In this document: positions 1-42,446 of the stretch, one piece after another
Position numbering within the stretch: the first letter of the stretch is position 1
How the letters are laid out: each line of letters opens with the position of its first letter
NCBI GenBank assembly: GCA_965153355.1
Contig: OZ231126.1
Location: 37,076,001 to 37,140,000 of the forward strand
Source: Flaccisagitta enflata
Lineage: Eukaryota > Chaetognatha > Sagittoidea > Aphragmophora
Reading direction: 5' to 3'
Length of the DNA stretch: 64,000 bases
Notes under the pieces: model-generated
Databases searched by the model: none
What the model was told of the DNA's origin: nothing
Seen by the model: the letters and a program-made list of their open reading frames with translations, nothing else
Translations under genes and position numbers: made by a program

Positions 1-1482
1 GTTCATATTTGGTGGGAAGTTGTGCTAGGGTAAGGCGCTTTACATCCTATCCGATTTTTGTGATCCGACCAACCCAACCGGCCCAACCAGCTTACCGGCC
101 TAAAAGTGAAAAACGTGCATAACTTTGGCATTTTTCAACCGATTTGGCTGAAATTTGGTATGGAGTCTCTAAATGGAAGGCCTCAACATATGTATATGAT
201 TTATATGCATTTGAGCATGCTAACCGGCCAAACCGACCTACCACCCAACCAGCCAACCGGCCTAAAAGTGAAAAACTTGCGTAACTTTGTCATTTTTCAA
301 CTGATTTGGTTGAAACTTGGTATGGAGTCTCTAAATGGAAGGACTCAGCATATGCAAACTATTTATCCTGTTAAACCAGCCTACCACCCAACCAGCCTAC
401 TGGCCTAAAAGTGAAAAACGTGCATAACTTTGGCATTTTTCAACTGATTTGGCTGAAATTTGGTATGGAGTCTCTAAATGGAAGGCCTCAACATATGTAT
501 ATGATTTATATGCATTTGAGCATGCTAACCGCCAAACCGACCTACCACCCAACCAGCCAACCGGCCTTAAAGTGAAAAACTGCGTAACTTTGTCATTTTT
601 CAACTGATTTGGTTGAAACTTGGTATGGAGTCTCTAAATGGAAGGACTCAGCATATGCAAACTATTTATCCTGTTAAACCAGCTACCACCCAACCAGCCT
701 ATGCCTAAAAATGAAAAACGTGCATAACTTTGGCGTTTTTCAACCGATTTGGTTGAAATTTGGTATGGAGTCTCTAAATGGAAGGACTCAACAAATGTAT
801 GTGATTTATATGCATTTGAGCATGCTAACCGGCCAAACCGACCTACCACCCAACCAGCCAACCGGCACAAAAGTGAAAAACTTGCTTAACTTTGTCATTT
901 TTCAACTAATTTGGTTGAAACTTGGTATGGGGTCTCTAAATGGAAGAACTCAACATATGCGCACTATTTATCCTGTCAAACCAGCCTACCACCCAACCAG
1001 CCTACCAACCAAAAGGTGATAAATGTGCATATCTTTGGCGTTTTTCAACCAATTTGGTTGAAATTTAGTATGGAGTCTCTAAATGGAAGGACTCAACACA
1101 TGTATGTGATTTATTTATGTTTGAGCATGCTAACCGGCCAAACCAACCTACCACCCAACCAGCTTACCGGCCTTAAAGTAAAAACTTACATAAATTTGAC
1201 ATTTTTCAACCAAATTGGTTGAAACATGGTATGGAGTCTCTAAATGGAAGAACTCAACATACGCACACTATTTATCTAAACCAGCCTACCACCCAACCAC
1301 CCTACTAGCCTAAAAGTGAAAAACGTGCATAACTTTGTCATTTTTCAACGGATTTGCATGAAACTTTGTATGGCGGCTCTAAATGTAAAGTCTTATAGTT
1401 TTGGCGAACTTACAGGGTTAGCGATCTTTTGGTCATAGCGATCTTACGGAATTGGTGATCTTTAACCCCCTTCCGTCGCGGA
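1..1482. repeat. Dispersed repeat with ~150-bp tandem units (copy T1, cut by window edge)
   Basis: About nine imperfect tandem units, each holding a phrase like GATTTGGTTGAAATTTGGTA, then TGGAGTCTCTAAATGGAAG and a CCAACC-rich spacer. The same array with the same right end (CCGTCGCGGACCCAGATACT) recurs at 22850-23850. That copy is complete and shows a left end of CG-rich hairpin plus a TCG microsatellite, so this is a mobile, non-coding element rather than local satellite. Every ORF in it is a by-product of the tandem array. I infer a non-autonomous Helentron-like (DINE/pearl-type) element from its architecture. Confidence 0.7.
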
Positions 1483-2315
1483 CCCAGATACTGTTCAGAT
1501 TTTTTCTCCAGATCTTTCACTTTCGCCTCCGCCACGGCCAGCTTCTTCCGTTCCTCCTCCAATTCATCCGTCAGAGCTCCCACTTGTCCTTTGGCCAGCT
1601 TCACTTCATCTTGAACATCTTTCAAGCTCTCCGTCAACTCATCAACAAGTTTCTCGTTGGCGCTTGCCTTCGACTTTTCCTGGGCCACTTCTTTTTTCAA
1701 ATTCTTCACCTGTTCCTCTCTCTCTTGCAGCTTTTTCTTTTCCTCCGCCAAATTCGCCGTTAAATTTCCCACGCGGTGGCGCGCCTCTTCAACGACTCTC
1801 CTGCCCTCAGCTAAATCCCTCTGCAGCCTCTCGATAGTATTGAGAGCCGTCTCCAGTTGCTTCCTCAGCGCCTGCTTCTCTAATGCTAATTTGGCTATTT
1901 TCTCCATGAATTTTCCCTGCTGATCCTGAAGATGTGTAACCTTCTCCTTCAATTGACCCAGCGTATTTTTGCATTCTTCATCCTTAGATGTGAGCGATGC
2001 TTCCAAAGCCGCCACCTTCTCCTGCAATGTACGTATCTCCTCGCTTGTCTTTGTCGCCTTCTGGATGAGCTTGCTTTTCTCTTCATTCAGGGCGACGATA
2101 AGTGCATTTGCCTCTTTGAGCTGTTTTTTGAGGGTTTCTGAGTGGGTAATGTGCAGCCCTGATTTTAGAGCGGGCCCGCGGGCCCGAGGCCCACGTTTTG
2201 GCTGTCGGGCCCGCAAGTTTTTCTTGCTGCGGGCCCCACCGGCCCGCTCTCATTTTGCTTGAAATTTTTTGTTATTGCTCAAGTGGAGACATTGATTTTT
2301 AATCACACTTATGCT

Positions 2316-2387
<72 letters not shown>

Positions 2388-4453
2388 GACAGAGAGACTC
2401 TTTTTTCTCTCTCTCTTTTCTTTTTCTCTTTCTTTTCTTCTTCTTTTTTTCTTTTTTTTCTTTTCTTTTTCCTTTTTTTTCTTTTTTCTTTTTTTCTTTT
2501 TTTATCTTTTTTTTCCTTTTCTTTTTTCTTTTTTTCTTTTTTCTTTTTTTTTTTTCCTTTTTTCTTTTTTCTTTTTTCTTTCTTTTCTTTTTTCTTTTTT
2601 TCTTTTCTTTTTTTCATATCATAATTTTTTCTTTTTTTCAGTTTCCTTTTTTTAAATTCTTTTTTTCTTTGATCTCTTTGTGTTGTGTATACATTCTTTT
2701 CCTTTCATAACCATACCATCTTTTATCATTCCTTTTATTTTCCCTCTCTCTCTCTCTCCCGACAGTAGTTCTGGCACATGTCGGGCCCGCTGTTTCTCTG
2801 TCGGGCACGCTAAAGTTGATGGGAGCGGGCCCGACTGGCCCGCTGAAGAAAATCACTAAGATCAGGGCTGGTAATGTGACACTATACAGACGGGACCCTA
2901 ATAAGAGTGGAGCAGGGACCCAAAGTGTTACATGCCCTCCTACAGCTCAGATCGTTCAATTATTTTTACCAATAAAGGCGGCTCTCGCCGTAGGAAAAAG
3001 GTCGTAAGTGCGAGGTTTTGAAATTTTTTGTGATTGTGTTTTGTCTGGTTTATTGCCTTTTTTTCTCTAGGCATCTTTTTGGTTTGTTCCACTCTCTACA
3101 TGTGTTTCTCTTTTTGAGACAGAGGCATCCAACCCCCATCCACACCCCAACCCCAACCCCCACACACAAGCATCTAGACCGCTTGTTTTTCCACTTTTCC
3201 ACTTGGACGAACCAACGAACCAACAGACTGATGGATGGATTGACAGACAAAGCCTCTCATAGAGTCCAGAGTTGAAATGAGAGAGAGACTGTGCTGCCAG
3301 GATGCACAATCATCACCTGGGATATTTCAAAGTTCAAATAAACTTCAATTAACTCAATTCCTCATTTTTGGAAAAAATGTGAAAAATGCGAAAAAATATA
3401 AAAAGATTTAAAAAATCATAGCTCCAAAACTATTGATCGCACAGAATTCTGCTTGGTGTCATCTGAAAGAGGAGAATTAGCTCTTTCTTAGCTGTTAATT
3501 TCATGCGTAGTCCCATTCTGCCCGAAAAATGCATCAACTTTCTCAAACGCCTCATAAAACAAAGGGAAATCCGTTTTCCTCTGCAGGACTCAAAAAGACC
3601 AAAGGGACTTCGTCTCTTCGACTTTTTTCCAAATCATTTGCCAACACGGTTGACACTTCAGGTGAATACAATTGTTGCCACCGTGGCGATTTTTCAATTT
3701 CCAATATAAACCCCCCCCCATAGGCTACTTTTAGACCAAAATTTGAGAAAAAAAAATATTTTTGGGCTTCGGGAGTGGTTTTAGGGGGTTCAAGGTGGAA
3801 ATTAAAAAATCGCCAATGTGGCGCCAGTTGTATTCACCTGAGGTGTCTATCGCAACTGTTAGTGAGGAAATTGATCGAACCGTGTGGGCTGTAGGGGGGC
3901 ATGTTACAGTTGGGTCTCTCCTCCGCTCTTATTAGGGTCCCGTCTGTTGTTATTAGATTGACAAAGTGAAAATTCGAAATGTTATGAAAACAGTTTGTGT
4001 TATGATAGTCGCACTTACCACTTCCGCCACCTACCGATGTCTTCAGACGAATCACCGCCGATTTCGATGTTCTCAACTGCCTTGAGCAACTTGTCCAGTT
4101 TTCCCGAGTTCTCAACAGTCTCCTTTTCCAGTCTTTGCAACCCTGGAATGATCTGCGACCCGGTTTCTGGCGGAGAGATCTGTTAAAATGTGATTATGTG
4201 AGGCAGATATTGTTCGTGATGACTTGGCTTACATGCCAACCACACAGTACGACTTTGACTGTATCTGCTTGAGACTGACCGCCTTGATTTCCTCGTGAAG
4301 TAGTTTTATCTCCTTTGATAAGCAAACCGAATAACATCCTTCGCCGGGACCCTCTTGGTACGGCTGAAAGATATCGTTTAAGTTTCGTGCCGAGCTCCAA
4401 GGTAGCACGGAAAAGCAGAAAATAACGCCGATGAAATTACAGATTTTTATCAT
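1410..4453 (-). CDS. Secreted coiled-coil protein gene, three exons
   Basis: I do not recognise the family. Exon 1 (4453 down to 4241 or 4233) starts with ATG and encodes a hydrophobic signal-peptide-like stretch (IGVIFCFSVLPWSSA), then an acidic segment with two Cys. Exon 2 (4179-4035) encodes an acidic amphipathic stretch (LQRLEKETVENSGKLDKLLK). Exon 3 (2137 to about 1492, or to the stop at 1410) encodes roughly 215-240 residues of nearly continuous heptad coiled coil (LEEERKKLAVAEAKVKDLEK). The exon 2/3 junction is phase-consistent with donor GTAGGT and acceptor CACTCAG. The exon 1/2 donor is uncertain: the strong GTAAGC site is in the wrong phase for the acidic frame, while weak in-phase GT sites lie just upstream. 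The 3' end runs into the tandem repeat T1, so the true C terminus may lie beyond the window. Likely role: a secreted or lumenal rod-like protein; nothing more can be said. Confidence 0.6.
1492..2137 (-). CDS. Coiled-coil gene exon 3 (rod)
   Basis: This exon is a long uninterrupted frame rich in E, K, L and A with heptad spacing (e.g. LKKEVAQEKSKASANEKLVD). It starts 16 bp inside the edge of a hAT insertion. The last residues are encoded by sequence shared with the terminus of the dispersed repeat at 23840-23870. The exon may end at a GTATCT donor at 1491 or run to the stop at 1410. Confidence 0.65.
2154..2870. mobile_element. hAT-type non-autonomous element, 717 bp
   Basis: It is bounded by a perfect 8-bp target duplication GTAATGTG (2146-2153 and 2871-2878). 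The terminal inverted repeats start CAGCCCTGAT and are followed by GGGCCCGCGGGCCC-type palindromic blocks, as in many hAT MITEs. No transposase is present; the interior is a GA array and a T/C-rich tract. It sits in the intron of the coiled-coil gene, immediately upstream of the exon 3 acceptor. Confidence 0.85.
2319..2660. repeat. GA microsatellite and T/C-rich tract
   Basis: About 70 bp of (GA)n are followed by ~260 bp of T-runs broken by C, inside the hAT element. The ORFs read here (poly-F/S/L or K/E) are low complexity. Confidence 0.9.
2887..3946. mobile_element. TA-flanked inverted-repeat element M1, copy 1
   Basis: The ends are inverted copies of CAGACGGGACCCTAATAAGA, preceded by TA on the left and a decayed TT on the right. 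A second inner inverted block (gtgaatacaattg and its complement) marks the arms. Other copies lie at 16643-17046 and 23937-24599. The TA target and the terminus suggest a Tc1/mariner-type MITE. This copy is enlarged by inserted sequence around 3020-3520, including a degenerate GTCC-type repeat and a block homologous to 48780-48925. Confidence 0.75.
3360..3510. repeat. Dispersed repeat D, copy 1
   Basis: The segment around AAACTATTGATCGCACAGA through TTAGCTCTTTCTTAGCTGT matches, in the opposite orientation and with substitutions, the segment at 48780-48925. Its class is unknown. Confidence 0.6.
4035..4179 (-). CDS. Coiled-coil gene exon 2
   Basis: The acceptor TTTTAACAG lies just before 4179 and the donor GTAGGT starts at 4034. 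The acidic frame gives a leucine/valine heptad pattern and joins exon 3 to form a GAA codon. A second frame is also open through this exon and, with an alternative GTAAGT donor at 4018, would also join exon 3 in frame. The composition favours the acidic frame. Confidence 0.55.
4241..4453 (-). CDS. Coiled-coil gene exon 1 (signal peptide)
   Basis: ATG at 4453 opens a frame with a basic residue, about 15 hydrophobic residues and a plausible cleavage region near SSA-R, typical of a secretory signal. The frame continues to a stop just after a strong GTAAGC donor at 4232. The exact donor is unresolved: 4233 has the best consensus, 4241 the correct phase. Confidence 0.5.
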
Positions 4454-5190
4454 TTTTAGGCCGATTCAAAATTTGTCTCAATGTTAAGGATTAAGAATGA
4501 TTCTTTCTGCCTGAATTATCGATAAGGCTTTTCTGCGTGGGTTTTCACTTGAAAGTGGTCGCCTTTTATCCAGCCCTGTAGGTTCACCTGTCTACTTCAC
4601 ACAAATTAAATCGTGAAAGAGGGCCGTTGATATGGAATTTTCTTTGATGGGGCGCTGAATTTCCTTTTTACGACCGAAACTAGACGAGTGACGACCCATG
4701 ACGTATTGATTGGATAGCTTTAAATTATGTTGCTGTTTCTCTCTTTCTCTGTATATGTATCCGCTATATAAGAATAAAACAATTTAACAAAGAATATTCT
4801 AAGAATGAAAAAAAAAATCTACATCTGTTATTACCTATTTTAATATTTTTAGAGTTTATGAAAAAATAATGATTATTTGAAAAAATGAATAACATTATTT
4901 TTGAGGAATTCTTATCTTAAGATTTTCAAAAATTTGAAATCATAGATTGTATAAGCAGATGACATAAAAAGAATCAAATGTGATGCATATTAGAGCAAAA
5001 TGAGGCTCAAGAAGAGTTAATCTAAAAACCAAGTTAATCAAGTTAATCTAAAAAGCACTCTGGCTAGAAGGGGTAGTTAGGTTTGAAAACCACTAAAGTC
5101 CGATTCTGCCTTGAGTGGTTAAGGAGCTTACTGCCCTCATTTTCAAATGAGGTTTCGGCCTTGAGTGCTCTCCTCGTATGTGTGTGTGTG

Positions 5191-5253
<63 letters not shown>

Positions 5254-5289
5254 TTGTCTCTTTCTCCCATTCTCCCATTCTCCCATTCT

Positions 5290-5353
<64 letters not shown>

Positions 5354-5670
5354 GTCTGTCTGTCTCTCTCTGTCTCTCTCTGTCTCTCTCTGTCTCTCTC
5401 TGTCTCTCTCTGTCTCTCTCTGTCTCTCTGTCTCTCTCTGTCTCTCTGTCTCTCTCTGTCTCTCTGTCTCTCTGTCTCTCTCTGTCTCTCTCTGTCTCTC
5501 TCTGGAGTACATATTGTTATTTAGAATCTAAGTTACAAGCCTTAAAGTTTTCTCATTATTTAGAATCTAAATAACAAGCCTTAAAGTTTTCTCATAACTG
5601 ATTGTCTATCTTTCTGTTTTTTTTCTTAAATACTCCTTGCTTATTTTCTATGTTCTCCCCATCTACTCTT

Positions 5671-5727
<57 letters not shown>

Positions 5728-6313
5728 TCTTTTTTTTCTCTTTCTTTTTTCTCTTTTTCTAACCTTGACATAATAGAAATTGTATGATTTTTTTTTTAGA
5801 TAACACAAATGAGAATATGTTTTAATAGGAAAAATATATTTGCATTTGCATTTGAAAAAAAATGTCTTTTTTGGCATTTGCTTCATAGATTTCTCAGAAA
5901 TTAGAAGAATTTTATTTTATTCAGCTAATATTAGCCTTGACCTCATTAGAATAAATCTATTTATATTCTTAATGTACCCAGGGCATCCTTTTTAAAAAAA
6001 AACATCTGAAAGAAATATTGTTATTTTTTTAAATTCTATATATTTTGATAAATTGTAGGTTTTTTGAGGGAGCAATTTTTATATCTTTCTTTAAAATTGT
6101 TTCCTGCAAACATATTGTTGACAAGCAGATTCAGTACATAAAAAATATCCATGATATTTGTGAGTTTTGAATAAAGAGTAAAAAAAAGAAAGTAAATGAT
6201 ATCAATGTTAGGACATGAAAGTTCATTTCATTAGCCATAACTTGAAAATGTAGGTATGTGTACATGGTAACTGTAACAGTTATGAATAACAGATATGAAA
6301 GGAGAGATATGAA

Positions 6314-6314
<1 letters not shown>

Positions 6315-6409
<95 letters not shown>

Positions 6410-6481
6410 GAGAGAGAGACAGAGAGAGAGAGAGAGACAGACAGAGAGAGAGAGACAGACAGAGAGAGAGAGACAGACAGA

Positions 6482-6543
<62 letters not shown>

Positions 6544-6552
6544 GAGAGAGAC

Positions 6553-6601
<49 letters not shown>

Positions 6602-7225
6602 GAGAGACAGACAGAGAGAGACAGACAGAGAGAGACAGACAGAGAGAGACAGACAGAGAGAGACAGACAGAGAGAGACAGACAGAGAGAGAGACAGAGTA
6701 AGAGAAAGAGAAAAAGAAAAAAAGAAAAAAAAAAAAGAAAAAAAAAAAAGAAAGAACAAAAAAGAAAGAACAAAAAGAAAGAAAGAACAAAAGAAAGAAC
6801 AAAAAAGAAAGAACAAAAAAGAAAGAACAAAAAGAAAGAACAAAAAAGAAAGAAAAAAAAGAAAGAAAAAGAAAGAAAAAAGAAAGAACAAAAAGAAAGA
6901 ACAAAAAAGAAAGAAACAAAAAGAAAGAACAAAAGAAAGAACAAAAAAGAAAGAACAAAAGAAAGAACAAAAGAAAGAACAAAAAAAGAAAGAACAAAAG
7001 AAAGAACAAAAAAGAAAGAACAAAAAAGAAAGAACAATAAAGAAAGAACAAAAAAGAAAGAAAGAACAAGAGAAAGAAAGAACACAAGAGAAAGAAAGAA
7101 CAAGAGAAAGAAAGAACAAGAGAAAGAAAGAACAAGAGAAAAAAAGAAAAAAAAAGAAAAAGATAAGACCAAAATGAAAAAGAGAGAGAGAGAGAGAGAG
7201 AGAGATGAAAAAGAGAGAGAGAGAT

Positions 7226-7281
<56 letters not shown>

Positions 7282-7310
7282 AAAAGAGAGAAAGAGAGAG
7301 AAAGATGAAC
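6315..7310. repeat. Compound GA / CAGA / GAAA-like microsatellite block
   Basis: This is roughly 1 kb of purine-rich repeats on the plus strand: pure GA, GA with periodic ACAGAC, then (GAAAGAACAAAA)-type imperfect repeats, then GA again. The long minus-strand ORFs here (poly-S/L/F) are artefacts. Confidence 0.9.
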
Positions 7311-7532
7311 TTTATTAGGAGATGAAAAAAAGATAGAAAGATAGAATATTCAAATAATGAGAAAATAAATTATTGCATTACTCAGATTCTAAATTACAAG
7401 CAGTGAGCCGATTCTAAGTAACGCGCCTTAGAAAATTCTAAATAACGCGCTGTTCCCCTCTCTCTGTCTCTCTCTGTCTCTCTTTCTCTCTCATTCTCTC
7501 ATTCTCTTATTCTCTCATACTCTCATACTCTC

Positions 7533-7621
<89 letters not shown>

Positions 7622-7624
<3 letters not shown>

Positions 7625-8742
7625 AAGCGCCTGAAAGCTAAATTATTCCAGTGGCCTGATGTCTAAAAATGATTTTCGCCTGAGAGCTAAAAAAAAATTT
7701 TAGCTTTGAGGCTAATTTAAAACTCAAAGTATTGGCATGGTTTGAAAATTTATATGCGCCTAACAGCTAAAAAGCATGCACCTGATGTCTAAAAAAGAGG
7801 GAGGCATTAAGAAACAGATATAAAAAGCAGTTCGACCAAGGGAGCAACAAATAAACAAGAGGACAAAATGTCTGATGATCAATAGTCCGCAATAAAAACA
7901 CATAGGAAATCATAAAATGCAGTAGATGGTAGAGCATGCACAAGCAATAGTAAATTTAAATAAAGTCAATTTGTAAATGGAATATATTACTAATTACTGT
8001 TTATTGATATAGAGTATGTTTTTTTGTAATGCATCATATCTCTGATCTTAAGCATCATAGCATGATGCGGATTGCACCATTGCATTGAACATGATAAACT
8101 ATATTTTTTTAGTTTTTTTGATATCATGATGCATCATGACGTATCTCTACCACAATGCCAATGAATACCCTGATATCTGCAACATCTTGAAAATGGCTGT
8201 CGGATTTTCTCTCTTTAAAATATGAGAAGGTTCAATTAATCAGATGATAAATATTCAAAAGAGGCTTTCCTGGGATTTTCTGCCATTAATACTTGCCCGT
8301 TTATAATGTATACTAATTGCTGTCCTTTGAGAGACTTCATAAAAAAAGCAGCTTCACTAAAGACAAAAAATTGCATGGTTACTTGAAATGCCCTCTAATG
8401 AAGCCCAACTGTACTGTATATCTAAAGAATAGTATCAGCAAATAAAACATGTGTAAAAAGTTGAAATTGAGATTTGTGTATTATTTGAAATGTAGCTTTC
8501 GACGTTTTCCATTCCCTTTTATCATTTTCTGCCTTATTCTTTTTTTAGAACTTAGGCCAATCACTGAGAGAAGGCCAATCACTGAGAGAAGTTTTAGAAG
8601 TTAGGCCACTTTTTCTGACAAAATCTTTAGAAATAAAATGCTTCAAAATTGGCTGAAAAGCTAAAGAAATATTTTAGCTCTCAGGCTAATCTGTCATGAG
8701 AAAATTTTAGCTGTTAGGCGCTTTAGCTGTGGGGAGATACAC
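7622..8742. repeat. AT-rich element with inverted AGCTAAA-type ends
   Basis: The left end (GCGCCTGAAAGCTAAA) is an imperfect inverse of the right end (TTTTAGCTGTTAGGCGC). Related internal copies (ttagctttgaggctaa, ttagctctcaggctaa) occur near both ends. It is bracketed on both sides by GT and CT arrays. There is no coding capacity. It is probably a non-autonomous DNA element; no clear target duplication was found because the flanks are microsatellite. Confidence 0.5.
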
Positions 8743-8786
<44 letters not shown>

Positions 8787-8801
8787 TGTGTGTGTGTCTC
8801 T

Positions 8802-8886
<85 letters not shown>

Positions 8887-9041
8887 CTCGCTCTCTCTCG
8901 TTCTCGCGCTCTTCGCGCTTCGCTCTCTTCTCTCTGCGCTCTCTCTTGCTCTCTCTCGCTTTCTCTCGCGCTTCTCTCTCGCGTCTTCGCGCTCTTCGCG
9001 CTTCTCTCTTCGCGCTCTCTTCTCTCGCGTCTCTTCCTCTC

Positions 9042-9095
<54 letters not shown>
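8743..9095. repeat. GT then CT/CGCT microsatellite
   Basis: (GT)n passes into (TC)n with many CGC variants. It ends about 170 bp before the first Rpt4 exon. Confidence 0.9.
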
Positions 9096-9100
<5 letters not shown>

Positions 9101-9174
9101 CTTTCTCCCCCCTTCCTGTTTCTCTCTCTTTCTTCCTCTCTCGTGCTGCACTAAATGTACTTTAGGACGTCTGA

Positions 9175-19503
<10,329 letters not shown>

Positions 19504-21278
19504 AGAAGTCGCGTGATAAACTCTGCCTCAAAAACTGATATTTCGTCTGAATTATTGCTCTGCGCGTGTTACATTCTCCTTTTGGTCGCGAACGATTTAG
19601 AAGTCGCGACATCAAGAGTAGCAATTGCATCATTCTTTACTTTCTCGCTTCCCCACAATCTTAAATTCTTTATTCGAACTGTGATTTATCGCAAATGGCA
19701 TCAATGATAAAACTGTGGACCATATTTTGAATCGACGTGTTCCTTTCCTTTTAAAAACCTCTTAATGACAGCAGGGGCGTTTTGGTATTTGTTTATGCCC
19801 ATGGGCATGAGATAGCTAATATTCGCAGGATAACTGAATCCAGGGCCGTTAAAAAAAGACGTAGTAAGGGTATTCGTATTTCTTTCATTTTATTACCAGA
19901 TCATATTGACTCATCGAAAAAACAGATGATTGATTCATTGTGAATCTGGCAACGAAATGGGACAGATTTTCTGTTTACAAGGCAAAAGGAATTTTCTGAG
20001 CTTTTCTGAGAGTTAGTCACTGTGGGATTGTGCAAAAACAGCTTAAACTTGAAGGTATTTGAGTATTTTAATTCTATTTGACAAACTTTATTTGAAACAA
20101 ATCGATTGATGCTTGTTCTTTCTAAAGATTATAGGTTGTTAGAGAAACCAAAATTATTTTTTGACTGTTCATAACTGCTATACTAACAATATTTCGAACA
20201 AAATCAAGGTAATTTTCCCATTGTGTGTTTTGTAAGAATATCGAAAGCATATCCATTGCTTGGGAGTATCATATTTAGCATCTGCCAAATGATGCTTCTT
20301 GGCAACACTTAACTGAGCGATATTGAAGAAAAAACAAAGGAAGGTTTTAGCAAAATTGATTTTGAATGTTTCTTCAGTATATTTGTTCAAAATATTCATA
20401 GTAAGTATTTTTGTATGTCAGAAAAAGAAATTTTGTTTCCATAGCAAATTCAGGGATATTAGCATGAGATTAAAAAAAATCTTTATTTTGATATCCAACA
20501 AAAATTTTGATACGTTACTCCAGTTTAAGCCATTAATGCACTAACCCGGCAGAAAAATTGGTCATTGAGAAACGATAAAACGCTGTGCCATTCTTGTGAA
20601 GTTGGGATCAGAAAGTCTGTCCGACGAAAAATGTTCAACGGGGCTACGCTAGCATTGCTATGTTGACGTTTTCTGCGGTTACGGTATGTGACGAAAAAGT
20701 AATATCACGAGGCCGTTCGAGCACACGAAACACAATTCAAATTTCACCACAAGTGTAAAATTATTGCCAGGATGATGTTGATCGTTTCACTAATTACACA
20801 ACGAAACCAGCGTAAACATGGGGGGGATGAGGAAGATGAAGGCTGGTTGAAAGGGGCATTGAAGATATTTATACAGCTAACAGAATCAACGCTTTGTATG
20901 CTGATCAATGTAGAGAAAATTTATCTGTACACTATCGGGGCTTGGCGGGCAGTATTATTTTCCCAAATTTATCCGTGCCAACTTTCCATGGGACACTTTG
21001 CTTTGTCAATTCCTTTGGCGTTTTTCTACACGGGTCTAGTGAAGAAATGGTGGATTCTCCGCAATCTGAATGCTAGTTACTGATTATTGGTTCTCTTGAT
21101 CGTATCGAATTGTACAGATGTTTTGCATTACCACGGAGGGTCGACTACCAAATTTTTGCAACCGACCCCCACGCATGGAAAGATGGACAATGGGTAGGAC
21201 AGTGGGGCGAAAGACCAGAATAAAAGAAAGAAAATAACAAAATTTGACTAAAAGCGTCTTTTCCCCCTCTTTCTTCCA
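19504..21278. other. Convergent intergenic region
   Basis: This lies between the Rpt4 stop (plus strand) and the GLI stop (minus strand). No exon is seen. Candidate poly(A) signals are GATAAA near 19707 for Rpt4 (weak) and AATAAA on the minus strand at 20482-20487 for GLI. The short ORFs at 20178-20544 and 20772-21083 look random. Confidence 0.6.
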
Positions 21279-41085
<19,807 letters not shown>

Positions 41086-41186
41086 CTAAAAACAATCACC
41101 GACTTAATTCCAAGTCGGAAATCACGATAATCCTCACTTTCCCAGAGTCAATTGAATTTTTCATTAATTTGCTTCCGTTGGGAGAA

Positions 41187-41250
<64 letters not shown>

Positions 41251-41926
41251 TTCAAACGATGAAATTGAACTGCGTGGCGTTATTCTATATATCCGAGTCT
41301 TTTGTTTGTGGAAAGGAAGACGCGTTTTATTCCTTTATTACGACTGAAGTCGAATTGCACGCACACTTTTTGTTATGGCGTCTTTTGTTCATGAAGTTCA
41401 TAATCCGATTTGTTTGTTGCTTATGATAAAATTGAACACCCGGTGGCGAAACGGAGAACCACTTTTTCCGCCGTAGTCACATCCTTTGAGTTGAAACGTC
41501 ATTTCCTTGTTGTGGTTTGATGTCTGGCACTGTTCTATGTTTTTTACTTCCGAGTGACCTGGCGTGGTCCCGCGAATATGACCTTGTAGCGTCGCGCGTT
41601 TTCAAATTCTGTCCTTCTAGTGTTGTGCTCTTCCAAATAGTGTTCTGCTATAGCGTAGTGTTGTTTCAAGTTTAGTCCATCTACCGTCGTGTTCCCTCTA
41701 GTTTGGGTTTCCGCCACCGGCGGCGCTGCCAGAGCGCTATCCACGCCGCGCCACCTCTTCATCGAAAAGATATAAGATCTGAGACAAGACCAACGAAGAA
41801 GAAAACGAAGCCAAAATTAAAAGATGAATAATTTGGTTGTGTGAAGGGCGGCAGAAGCGACATAGCCCGACCGACAGTCGGAGTGTTACTCTTACTTCTG
41901 GTCAATTTGTTTAAAAGGCGGCAAGA

Positions 41927-42037
<111 letters not shown>

Positions 42038-42376
42038 CCTTCTTTTTAGCTTTTCCCCCTTTATAGCGTTTTTTCTTGGCGAGGTTCGTCCTTCCTTTGA
42101 TCCAGGAGTCGCCGGCCCAAAAGAAGAAAGAAGTAAGAGAGAGAGAGAGAGAGAGAAAAGTTACGTTGCCATGTAAAAAATCGTCCTAAAAGTTTATTTT
42201 TTTTTCTTCATCCAGATAAATAACTAATTCATGATGCGACGGCTAGATAGAGCAATCGTGAAAGATAACGATGCGATGACGATGAGGAAAACGATGAAAT
42301 GGCGATGATATCGTTAATGTAGCTATTGCTCCTGCTGTAAACGCCTTTATTTTTGTAGATTATTTTGCTGCTGTTT

Positions 42377-42446
<70 letters not shown>

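Noticed and set aside
106-1222. Several ~100-codon ORFs on both strands in the left-end repeat
   Set aside because: They repeat the same peptide with the 150-bp unit and recur in the second copy at 23 kb; frameshifts between units show no selection for a frame.
6131-7172. Minus-strand ORFs of 279-334 codons rich in F, S and L
   Set aside because: They are read through GA and GAAA-like arrays; all overlapping frames are open, so there is no coding signal.
20178-21083. Short ORFs in the Rpt4-GLI intergenic region
   Set aside because: Under 105 codons, random composition, no recognisable motif; more likely 3' UTR or spacer.
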